Positions 53,386-64,000 of a stretch of 64,000 nt of DNA are shown here, piece by piece. The number at the start of each line of letters is the position of its first letter. The first letter of the stretch is position 1. The position numbers were made by a program, and so were the translations under genes. The notes below the pieces were generated by a model, which was not told where the DNA came from, ran no database searches, and was given only the letters and a program-made list of their open reading frames with translations. This DNA comes from Marsupella aquatica. Its lineage: Eukaryota > Marchantiophyta. The stretch is taken from the NCBI GenBank assembly GCA_973895155.1, contig OZ316891.1, positions 28,334,001 through 28,398,000 of the forward strand. The letters are read 5' to 3'.

Positions 53386-56300
53386 ATGGCTGCTCCACCA
53401 GGTGAGAGAATTTCGAGGGCTGCGGGGGATTTAGGTGTTTGTCGGTGGCGTGAATCCCTTTCGAGTGTTGCTTGCTTGGATTGCGACTTGAATTTGGTAT
53501 GATGATGGTCTTTCTGGGGATTGCTAGATATCTCGAGGTCGGCGAGGGGCGGGTCTTGGATTTGTTGCCGTCTATCCCGACGTCTTGTCTGTAGAAGCTC
53601 ACTGAGATTCGTCTCCTTCCCACAAAGCAATCAAGTTAGCTGCACGTTGCTTTTCAGACGCGTTGTTCTGTGAGCAATTCTGGTGTCAGTCACACGATAG
53701 TGTATCTCGGTCGATGAGTCGGTTGCTATTTGAAACAGAAGTTTGCATCACCCAAGATCTGCTATCAAGCGATCAGAATGAATCTCTTCTCTGGCCATAA
53801 ATTGGGTGGAAAGTCGCCACTGTAGTGGTTGCGGTGAGCTTTCTGGGGATGACTTGACTTCAGGATTTTTCTGTAGTAAAATGACACTCGGGAATTGAGA
53901 ACTGAAGGCCATAGGTTTTTCCGGTTGAACGGTTGGGGATTTGCCAAACACTTCGCAATTATAACACGCTCCTTTCTTTTCCTGCTTTGTCCTTTGGGTC
54001 TTTGCTGGAATGGCGAGTTCGAGATAATAAGCAATCTAACACCTCGCTCAGTACGTCCAACAAGTGCCGGACCCCTTCTTCAGGCGCATGGCCATTACTT
54101 ATCCCATCTACGCAACCGAATGCCATTTGATCTCGGTGAAGCTGACCTTTTGCAATGTCAGCATACGCTGATTTTTGATCTCGCGAATAGTTATGTCTCC
54201 AGCCAACAATTGTTCCTAATTTCCGTATGTCCTTTTGTCGTATGATCTGGAGATACCTCAGTACTGACAATCGCTGTCCAGGGAGACTCTGGAAACCTAC
54301 TTTAAGATGCCTACGTTGTTTCAATAATTTGTTAACCTTAAACAGTGAACTATGCTTTGGAGAGGAGACTTTCCTGACGGTGCAAGCGTTTGGAATCTAT
54401 GGCTCACAAAGCTCCTATTCTGCACCCGCGTCGAAAGGGCTTCACCTCGAGGCTGATGATGCTTCCTATCTGACGCTCGTGGGTAGCTATGGAAGTAGGT
54501 TAGATTACTGTCATCGGGACTACAGCAGTGTATTTTTGAGCGTCTTTTATTGTAATATCACAAGCTAATCAGTCGAAATCCACCGAATGCATGCGTGAAT
54601 CATCCTAAATGGCTGAGCTTCGGTCGTCACCCACTGAGAAGGCTCCCTATAGTTGTCCTTCGTTTTATATGTGACTTTAAGCCACTGTAGTGGTTCTTGT
54701 GGCCAATAGGCTTTCGATGAGGAACTCAGATTTGGGGTAACCTATGAGAGGCTTTGCTATTGAGTTGTAATTATATATTAAGTATGAATGGATTCATCTG
54801 ACTGATCGGTGAAGGTTCTGTCGCTAAGACATCTGACCATTTTGTGTGTGATTTGCTTAATCATTGCAGGCCGTTCTGCTCCACCACCTAAACCTTGGGA
54901 GCGAGCTGGCACAAGCGATGGCCCTTCACCATTTGCTCCATCATCTAATGCCAACAGCACAGCAGCCGTGGTAGCAGCTTCTGGGGCTACCTCCGGTACT
55001 ACCTCCATCGACCAGAAGGACGAAAATGGAAGAAATGTTACAATTACAGATGGGGTTGCAAACGGTAGACCAATGCCTCCTCGGCCTTGGGAGCAAAACC
55101 GCACTGGTGAGTATTTAATAGAAACAGAGCTATGTTCGTGATTTTGCCACTTTGGGGGCATCTGCTGTTGGCACATTTCACTAGCTGTCTCTCATTTGAG
55201 GAGCAGCATGTCTTTTTTGGTTTTCTGATTTGTGGTCGGTGTCGTAAAAATGGTTCTGGCTTTATTGGTTGTTTTCTGCAGGATATGGTACTGGTGGACT
55301 GTCTAGTTATGGCGGAGGCGGATACGGAGGTGGAATGTATGGCGGGGGATTAGGATCTTCTAGCTACGGAGGCGGTTTGTATGGTGGTGGCTTAGGATCT
55401 AGTATGTATGGAAGCAGTTATGGTGGCATCGGCGGTGGCATGGGAGGTGGGATGTATGGCAACAGATACGGTGGCGGCTATGGAGGATACGGGGGCATGT
55501 CTGGGGCCGGATATGGGGGTGGGTATGGTGGTATGGGTAGTATGGGTGGTATGGGAGGTGGATATGGTATGGGACCAGGTGATCCTAATTTTCCTGGAGG
55601 GCCTCCACAACCGCCGAATTTTTGGCAATCTCTTCTTAATGGGGTATGATAGCTCTGCACCTAATTAATCCTAACAAAGAGAGGACAATGTCATACTCCC
55701 AGTCTGGTAACCAAAGGAAAACCAGACCCAATCATTCGTCGTTTTGCCTAAGGGTCAGAGGTCGTTTTCCTCGTATGCACAAGCTGTAACAGTCCTACCC
55801 CTTAACCCTGGATCGCATGTAGCCTCTCTGCATGCTCGGAATGCAGGTAGGGTTCTTAATGATAAAGCTGAAAACGTAGTACAAAACGCAGTCCAGCTCC
55901 ATAAGCTAAGATGTTTGAAGGTTGTGAGGTTGTCGCCCACCAGGACAACGCAACTGGATACTAGACTTTTGGTTACTTTTTTTCATAAAACTGTACTTCA
56001 GAACTTGTGTTTTCGATTTTGAGTTAAGTTGCTTCTCAACCTTGAACTTAGGAGGGTTTCAAGAGTCCGAGCTTTATCCATCAGATTATATGAACATTTT
56101 GATTACTTGTAAGCTTAGGGTTGGCTCTTATGACCACCACAATGTAGGACTTAAGATCTTCTTGTTGAAGGGTTTTAAAGTCTGTCAAATTTCAAAGCAG
56201 TATCCAGGACCGGGTCAACTGTGAGGCGTCACACGTACAGTTGGTTTGCATAAAACTAGATGAGACTATCTTGAGTCTACGGAGTTATTTGGGCAACAGT

Positions 56301-56839
56301 TGTTGATATTGAATGGCTTTTCCTGTCTGGGGTCACAGCTCTCAGGCGTAATGCAATTCTTTGGGAGACTCGCCATGCTTGTCAATGAAAACACGCAGGC
56401 ATTTCACTTTTTCATCTCCGCCCTTCTTCAGGTACATATATCGTGACTGTGTTACGTTTTGTTTTAGGGATCTGCAGCGATGTCATCATGAGTATGCTAG
56501 AACTTTATGTAGTATTCGGATGAAGTTGGAGACTTCAGGGTTCCAATATCTACGAAAGGAGGTTTCTTACAACCATTTCGATTGACATGGACTAACATTG
56601 TAGTCTTCGACGTGCAGCTTTGTGATCGAGCTGGAAGTCTCTATGGCGAACTAGCACGGTTTGTGTTACATGTGCTTGGGTTTCGAATGGGGTCAAAGGC
56701 CAGAGCACGATCTAAAGCATCAGCAAGAGCTTTGGAAGGGGCTGAGCTACACCCTGGTCAGAATTTGATGGCTGCACCAACTCCTCCAGAGAAGGCATGG
56801 GACAATGTATGGCAAGATGAAAGTGGGCCTCGGTCATGA
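53386..56839 (+). CDS. PEX13: Peroxisomal membrane protein PEX13 (peroxin-13), five exons
   Basis: Exons 53386-53401, 54870-55106, 55282-55643, 56339-56431 and 56618-56839 join in phase to 309 residues. The first coding exon is only 16 bp and is followed by a 1.5-kb intron. The N-terminus (RSAPPPKPWERAG) and a second PPRPWEQ motif are typical of plant PEX13. Exon 3 is a Gly/Tyr/Met-rich low-complexity stretch (GGGYGGGMYGGGLG repeats). Exon 4 gives the conserved membrane-associated helix (MQFFGRLAMLVNENTQAFHF), and exon 5 LYGELARFVLHVLG and the ending WDNVWQDESG. No SH3 domain follows, as in plants. PEX13 is part of the docking complex for cargo receptors in the peroxisome membrane, and YG-rich segments of PEX13 form a selective phase in the import pore. 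I used acceptor 56338/56339 because the nearer AG would give a stop. Confidence 0.92.
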
Positions 56840-58670
56840 CTTTTCACCTCTCCTTGGTCTCCGTGCTCTTATGGCGACCACTTCTCCTTGGATTTGATAT
56901 GGCACTGGATTTTAAGAGGATACACCTTAACACTCTTGTTGGCCTCCACTGTTCGGGACTTTTTTTATATTTTCCTCGCAAAAGAAAATTTGCTGCATGT
57001 GGAGTCTTGAAAAACGACCAGGCCAGTCAGACTACGGAAAGCTAAGTTGAATTAGCCCCTGCTTCTCTTGCACTTCGTTTGAGAATAGCAAATTACCCAA
57101 GACCTGGAGCTAAGAGAATGACGATGGCGTTATGGAATCTCTGCAGACTAACTTGGCATGAAAATTGTGAATAGTGCATGGTGGCACGGTAACTGGTAGG
57201 TAGTGGATGAAGGCTGGTCAAGACTTGTTGGCAACTCTACGCCGGCAAAGTTAGGTGATACGGGACTAAAGTAGGTGTGTATTAATAACGGAATATATTT
57301 TTAGAACCTTAGTAGAGTGCTCTATTGTCCAAAACTTATTCCACGGCTCAAGGGATGGGACACTGGATTGATATGTTTATATATTTGTTCTACCATTTTT
57401 ATTCGCAATGCCACCGATTATTGTGAAAGCTTTGGGCACATTGTGTCTTCGACGTGGAGTGAGATTCAACCAAAAACTTTTGGGGATGTATCTGCAGTAT
57501 CAACTGCGGAAGTTGCCTCGAAGATGAGACTGAACGTTGGACATGTCTGCCTTTTGATACACTCCTTTAGTGGCACCCTTTATGCAGATAAATGCTCACC
57601 TATACTTCATGAATTGCACCAAGAATGGTCGATTTCTAGTTTACCAGAATGCCCTCGGCATCTGACTACTGCGATCAAAGTCTAAATTGCTCAAATGCCT
57701 CCATAAAACAAAAACCACGTTCACATACACCTGTGACTTTCTTTCCTCTCTGGGTCACGTCACCCGGGATAAAGGATGCTTCGTTGGATACTTTGGACAC
57801 ATAATCTCCTAGTGTGAAATGTATCCTCTAGTCTATCGCTGATTTAGACGACTATGTGCAGAAGATGCTCTGATTATGGAGAATAACGACATCGTTGTTT
57901 ACAGTAGTAGTTTGGGTGGTTGACAAAGAGGTTTTAGAGGGCAAAGACGAAGATCACTTTGTACCAGTAAGGTCATAACATGAGGACATTGAATCTTGCC
58001 GAGTTCACTATTACTAGAAACATCAGGGATATGGGTGCCCATAGAGAAGAAAATGTTTCTCGGAACAGACCGTTCAGTATGAACTAAGCAAAACTATGTG
58101 GACTGTAATAGGATTTCATCACGCATGTATCTGCAAAAGACAGATTTCTCAATCCGCAATTCAATGGACTCAATTTTATTCTCAGCAACGATCTGGAAGA
58201 ATAACCAAGCTCTTCCCAACTCAAAAATGCGATTTACATCTATCTGTCTATGCGGGAAAACGCTGAAAGTTTGTTCAGCTCTTCCTCGAAAACTCGCTTC
58301 CCATACGAGAAGACTTCCTACCATCTCCACAATGGAAACCAAACACTTGGTTAGTCTCCTCAATGTAAGATTTCGTAAACCATCTCTGGCTAGCCAATAA
58401 AACAACTGGATGGCAGTCCCCTATAGTCCAGATGCCCTCCTAATGCTTGATCTACAATTCACTGGGCCATTTTCCATGGGGGGCAATCCAATAACATCAT
58501 TCATGTCCCACGAAGGACCTTGGAAGATAAATCTTCTATGGATGACTTGGCAATTCAAAGATATTCTCCTGACAGACCTCCATACGTCACCTTTTCTTTC
58601 GGACTAAATATACAAATGGTTTCTTCAAACCGGACACTGTGTCTACAAAACAGGGCGGGCTTGTCCAAAA
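56840..58670. other. Spacer between PEX13 and the minus-strand helical-repeat gene
   Basis: It probably contains both 3' UTRs, since the genes converge. A 122-codon plus-strand frame at 57317-57685 and a minus-strand frame at 58094-58405 show no family motifs. The second could be a further exon of the neighbouring gene, but no splice pair joins it. Confidence 0.35.
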
Positions 58671-61600
58671 CTATGGCAAAAATCCACTGCCAAAGAGAGC
58701 ATTACTGGCAGTTTGAAGTTGCTCATGCAATCTTGTCAATTCTCTTCCCTCAACGGTTTGAGTGTCCTCAATAGCCTGCCAAGGACGCCGTCAGAGTAGA
58801 AAAATGAGATAAATTCTTTTCAATTCTGCAAAACAAGTTAAATCCTACACGTGAATCTGACTTGCCAGTATTAGGATGCAGTGGAAACTATATAATAGAT
58901 GAGACCTACACAAGTTAATCATTGCGTTCAGAAAGCTGAGCTTTTGTTCAGGTGCACCCGCTAGAATTACGTTGCTCACCCAACAGCTGTGATTGACAAA
59001 TGGAAGCTTTCCGATTATAGTCAGAGAGGATACTAATCAGGAATCCACGTCTAGGAGTACAGCTACTATATCGGACAACATTGTTGCAAAACGATTACCT
59101 CAATTTTCCGCATAATAGCCTTGACTGTATCCTTTGATGAGGAAAGACATCTGTCAAGCTTCTCAGTCTTGATTATGTCCAATACAATTTGAGCAAAAGT
59201 GACTCGTTGTTTCGCATATCTCAAAGTTTGTGGAAGCACTTCTGCAGGTCAGGCACCATTTTTATCATCTGCCCCACAAATTATTCTACAAACTGCGACA
59301 ATACGTCTGTCCAACATCTCCCTTTGAAATCGTGCATCAGCTTCAACGAGGTCATATTTAATCTCGAGGTTCTAATCTGTTTAGACTATTAAATTCTTAC
59401 CACGTTTACAGATAACAACAAGTTCAACAGAACATCATGTACAGTGATGAGGAAACACGTGATCCCAGAATGAACAACCAAGTAAGGATTAGCAAAGAGA
59501 GAGAAAGGTCGCGGGGGAAGGGTAGGTAACCTGTCCTCAAGAACTCATAAATAACCTTCAATACTTGGAGTGTGAAGCTGGTACTGCGAGCCATAAGAAT
59601 TAGACAAGGTCGCTTGAAAGCGTTCAGGACAATCTCTTTCCTAGATCCTCCAACCCTGTCCCCCAACTGAGCGCAGAGACAAACCGAAATCACAAATAAG
59701 TACAATGGCGTATGTCCTTCTGGCAGTCATCCAACCCAGTATAGCCCCCTGTTAATATCTACAATTGAATCAACGTAAAGAAACTCACTACTGAGATACG
59801 GAAACCAAAAATAAGATTCTTGCCAAGAAGTAGTTCACATTGGGAACAATTGACTTCCAAGCGATCTCGTGTTGCTAACCGCTCAACACATGACCATGAC
59901 GGTGGTTCGTGCTTACTGCAGAGAGGATAAAAGAATTCCAGAACGCATCATGAAGTAAAGCGAGTACCTCAGCAATATTTAGAAGGAAATTTGCAGCAGA
60001 TTTTGGAAGCTCATCTACTAAAGAATCTGGCACAAATAAACCATCTGAATCTTTAACTTTGTGACTGAGAACGGCCACCGCTCTGAACAAACCATGCACA
60101 ACGCGCAGCGGTGGTTGATTTTCCTGACAAGTGAAAACCATGTCAACTCGAAATCCCCTATTCTCCATCAATACTTGATACATCCAAGGCATAAATCCAA
60201 GAGACACAACTAATCACGCTCACAGCAATAAAGCAATCTTCTGTAAAATCGTTACGATGCTCTAAGCTGGACTCTAAACGAAGGATGAGATATACTCACA
60301 AGCTCCGCCTTGATAGAAGGACCGAGAAGAGATAGCACAATATTTCCATCGCCAACTTGTGCCAGACATGCACATACAACACCGGTGATAGCACCATGCC
60401 TTTGCCGAATCTTTACTTCCAGATCCTCGTCATAATCACCAGCCCTAGAGACATCGGTTCCTGAGGAAGGGTTCCTCAAAGAGCTGTCAGCTGAGACAGG
60501 AAAGGATAGAGTTACATTTGGTCAAAATAGCGTCGCTTGATCAGAAACTGCAAACTGGTAGATATATTCTCTAATGCTGGCCAGACATACAGCCACCTTG
60601 TCATTGTACCTTCTAGAGTACCGCAGAATTATAGAATAAAACAAATTTCTAAAACTTCGAAACATCTCCCTACAAGAGATGACTACTAGACTGTTGACTA
60701 GGCAGCAATTGATTCCATTCAAATAACAAGATTGCGCTACGGTTATATCTGCAGAGACAGTATTGGTTTCGGATGTTTGACGAGAAATAATAACAAAACT
60801 TCCGAGGATAAATTCAGGAACGAAAACACGGTCCACATGCTTCAAGGACTTCTCTTAGTACCTTGTGAAGGTTGTGAAGGCACACGGCCAGCGAGCAGAG
60901 TAAAGAGAAAACTTAAGTGTTCCCCAAGACCTATGGCACCTCTACAAAAGGCTCTCTGCAGCAACTCAACTATACGTAGAGAAATCGCAACGTCTAGATC
61001 AGGACCTGCACAGAAATGGCAACTCTTCTCAAGGTGTATTCAAGAGAAGCTAAGATCTTAGACGTTCCTTTTGTCGGTACATGTCAGGTTAGGAAACATG
61101 TAGCTTACAAGGAGATCTTTAAGATGAAGAGCAGAACAGTAAAGTTATCCTCACCTCCAGAACAGTAGCAGAAGCTTTAACAAGTCATTTGGTCAAAATA
61201 TACTAGAGTTAACTCAACTTGCAGCGCTCAAGGACATATCAATGGTCTATCGCAGACCTCTTCGGTTTGCTTCTACAGACAAGCAGCCACCACTAGTCCC
61301 AGATTCTGTAGGTTTCAAGTAATGGTTGGGGCAGAACTTACACAGGGAGCACTGTGCCAGGACTTTCAAGAACAATGGAGAAAATTTGGTGTAATAATAG
61401 AGCAAATCTGCTGCAAGTTCCTGACACGATTGGGGTAATTTGATGAATGGGCCGTATAAGCATCTTGCTGCACGACAGAATGTAAACTTAAAACATACAT
61501 CCAAGAGATTCAACACCGTCGTAATAACCAAACTCATGCTCGTACATCTCAACTGCACGTAGCAGTCAGAAAGAAAACCAACACTTTCAATATGAACTAA

Positions 61601-64000
61601 GTCTGGAACATGTATGGTGTAGAAATGCCACGAACTGCAAGGTAACTATGGGACTTCAAACTCACATTCGTTTTTGGGCATGTACGTCATAAAAAGGCAG
61701 AAGAAGGGGATCATGGCGTGCTGCAGGCCATCGTAGCTTTCAGCCTGTGCAGACCCTTCTGCTGATGAACGCCCTATGTACAGTAACATCTCCAACACGG
61801 CCTGTTGCAAATCGAGAACCGAACATCATATTTTTTACTGAAACGATAACATTCTATGTCGCGTGCCAAGTAGCTTTGAACTGCATCTCCAGAGACAGAT
61901 TCTGTGCAAAATGAACTACAGCAGGTTCCTGTGCAAAATTAGCTTCGCATAATACAACTCGACTTCAAGTGAATCACGGTGGAATTGGTAACTGTCCGAG
62001 GAATTGGTCCATGTCCGAGGGAAAGACCAAAATACAATCGAACGTGCCTGAGAAACATTGGAGTGTAAATGCTTCAACTCCCACAGAAGTTTCGGTAGAG
62101 ACCGCAGCCACAATGTTTGAAATTCCGATGGTACATCATTGAGTTTCACCGGTTCCTTTTTTCCCGACGTACTCCCCTGAGACAGCAAGCAAATCCATGA
62201 GAAGAAGTTTGAGCAGAAGAACGATCCCAAGAGACGAATAAGGAAGTAGACCCAGTCGATTGTGTCCACATAACATGGGATTTTGCTACACTTTACTTTC
62301 AGATTGCTAGCTCAATGCCCTAGAAGGTACACAATGGAAGTAACGGTGTAGAAAGCTATCGTCAAATTGTGTCAGATCATAAACTTACTGGAAGAACAAG
62401 CGCTGTCATGGATGAAAGGCAGACCATCTTGGTGCTTGAGCGTGAATTACATGATTCAAATACATGCGTAAACGCCTGATGAACAGAACAACGTTAAATT
62501 ATGTCATGAAAATAGAATACAAACCTCGACGTCACACGACAAACAATACATAGGAAGAGCTTGGTCGTTACCTGTAATAATCTTGGTAACCAGTCGGACG
62601 ACACACATTTAACCAGCCCAGGAAGATAGCTAATTAGAGACTTGACATGTGGTTCTGAAAGCTTAGGATCTGACACTCCTTCAGAAAACTGGGATGATGG
62701 CAGCATCTGTAAAAGGCCACCAATCAACGAAAAGCTGACTCAGAATTTTCATGACAGGCAGTCGCTAGTCCACCCAGAAATATAGCATTTGACCACCTTT
62801 CATGGCCTTAATACTTCAATGCTAAGCTGATCCTCTTGTGCCTCTTATCCAGATTATTCTTCGAGTGGCACACACAGACTATCGTCGAAAAAGATTACGA
62901 CCTTCCACAATCTTGGCAAATATCTCATGGGCATTCACATCGAAGGAACGACAGTTTTATTCCCACAACGGAGATATGTACCTTTCCATACAAGGCACTT
63001 TCAAAATACTCCACAACCACATCAAGTTGTTTGTTGTCAATCCCATCAGCAGTGGGCATCATGAATTGGAACATGACCTCACATGTTCCAACGTTCAATG
63101 CTACTAAACCCTCTTCAACCTACAGCCAGACACACATGTAGACACCGAAGGGAATCAGATGAAAATTCCACAGTTTGTGAGCTCTTGAGCACTGAAAACA
63201 TGTAACAAAGCAAACCAAGGCAAAATAGCCCCAAACAAGGTACAAGCATGGCAGCACATAACAATAAGGAAGAAAATGTGCAAGAGCTGACTGATAAAAG
63301 GAAAAAATTGCTTTATACAGTCAGAATGGAGGAAAACGGTTCCTAACGCTTTGGTCTTTACCTTCGGTAGAAGACGAACTACTGGTGCTGATATTGGAAA
63401 AGACTTGAGAAGACGACTAGAAACGCCTGGCAGGAACTTTTGTCGCATCCATAAATGCGTTTCCCACTCCTCTGAACCATATTCAGGTACATGTATGGTG
63501 GAAGCCTTTGTCTTCATGTCTCTAGCCAAAGAGCTGGCCGCACTTTCGCTGATCACCGACTGAAATATATGGCTTAGACATTTAGTTATGAGGACCATGC
63601 AGTCAAGGCTGCTGACATCTGGATTGGGTGCATTGCAAACCATGGGTGCATATTCAGCCCAGCATTCCAGTAAGACGGGTACAAGCAGTGTAGAGGTAAA
63701 CGAAATCTGCCCGGGCCTTCCTGCTCGACAAACGGACACCGGTTTGATAAGGTCAGTTTACACCTTAAATTTGCATCCCGTAAAAAGCAGCAAACACCAT
63801 TATTACTGACACATGATGCATAATTCATACATAAATGTGAGGATTGTAGGACACACACTGAATAGTAGTCCAAGCGATGGCAAAGGATTCGCTGTGATAA
63901 CCAAGTTTTGGTTTGAAATGTGGTCAGCTGGGAAAGTTTTCTATGCGTCCATTTAAAAACCAAACTTCGACTCTGGTGTTCATCCAAATAATTGGCATCC
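58671..64000 (-). CDS. Helical (ARM/HEAT)-repeat protein, possibly TEX10/IPI1-like, 5' end outside window
   Basis: Exons I can define by splice sites on the minus strand include one ending at 63362 (about 63720-63362, LLVPVLLECWAEYAPMV and LDCMVLITKCLSHIF), 62706-62572, one starting 62176 (VPSEFQTLWLRSLPKLLWEL), 61467-61342 (CLYGPFIKLPQSCQELAADL), 61005-60862, 60490-60300, about 60190-59900, about 59660-59531, one ending at GTAATCG near 59110, and a last exon 58775-58671. The 45-codon exon at 62706-62572 and the terminal exon are phase 0. Amphipathic Leu-rich helices throughout indicate an alpha-solenoid. The WLxSLPKLLWEL and GPFIKLPQSCQEL blocks resemble plant ARM proteins related to TEX10/Ipi1, a Rix1-complex factor in 60S ribosome assembly. 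That assignment is from memory of the family and tentative; the exon structure is firmer than the name. Confidence 0.6.

Noticed and set aside
57317-57685. 122-codon plus-strand frame after PEX13
   Set aside because: No family motif or splice context; it sits in the probable 3' flank and is likely chance.
58094-58405. 103-codon minus-strand frame as a further exon of the helical-repeat gene
   Set aside because: A convincing terminal exon with a stop is already at 58671-58775, and no acceptor/donor pair links this frame to it.

Overview
The window is nuclear DNA of a land plant. The evidence is GT-AG introns in every conserved gene, plant-type PEX13 (Gly/Tyr-rich, no SH3 domain), a plant 20S proteasome alpha-type-3 gene, a MEMBRANE PROTEIN OF ER BODY-like (MEB/VIT-like) gene, and Ty1/Copia, Ty3/Gypsy, PIF/Harbinger and hAT elements. 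Moderate GC, compact genes in repeat-rich DNA and an unusual bacterial-looking PLP decarboxylase suggest a bryophyte-like genome. This placement is an inference from style, not proof.

Layout. 1-3445: 3' part of a Copia element (integrase, RT, RNase H, 3' LTR), followed by G-rich low-complexity DNA. About 5.8-15.1 kb (+): a very long MEB-like gene whose exons I could join by splice sites and phase. It has a zinc-binding region, a long acidic region, about ten copies of a Cys/Leu-Pro/Trp motif on mostly phase-1 exons, and a C-terminal VIT-like membrane domain. 15.1-19.3 kb: gene-poor DNA with a solo Copia LTR (18137-18468) and a minisatellite. 19891-27356: a deletion-riddled Ty3-type element with a perfect 5-bp target duplication; inside it sits a TIR element, and inside that a solo Copia LTR, a three-level nest. 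28.1-29.45 kb (-): a decayed hAT transposase, then C-rich DNA. 31449-33961 (+): a two-exon PLP-dependent decarboxylase. 36119-36826 (-): pyroglutamyl peptidase I with a duplicated C-terminal coding segment. 38.6-39.6 kb: diverged repeats and a tRNA-derived SINE-like unit. 39986-43968 (-): a complete 11-exon proteasome alpha-3 gene. 46552-51748: a full-length PIF/Harbinger transposon with TIRs, a TCA target duplication, an open transposase and a convergent Myb/SANT-like gene. 52.2-52.9 kb: a ~158-bp tandem array. 53386-56839 (+): five-exon PEX13. 58671 to beyond the window end (-): a multi-exon helical-repeat protein, possibly TEX10/IPI1-like.

The host genes are housekeeping functions (proteasome, peroxisome import, probably ribosome assembly, peptide turnover) plus one possible ER metal transporter and one amine-forming or related decarboxylase. 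They are not an operon or obvious cluster. The two points that look least ordinary are the repeat-expanded MEB-like protein and the layered transposon nest, for which insertion order and target sites can be read directly.
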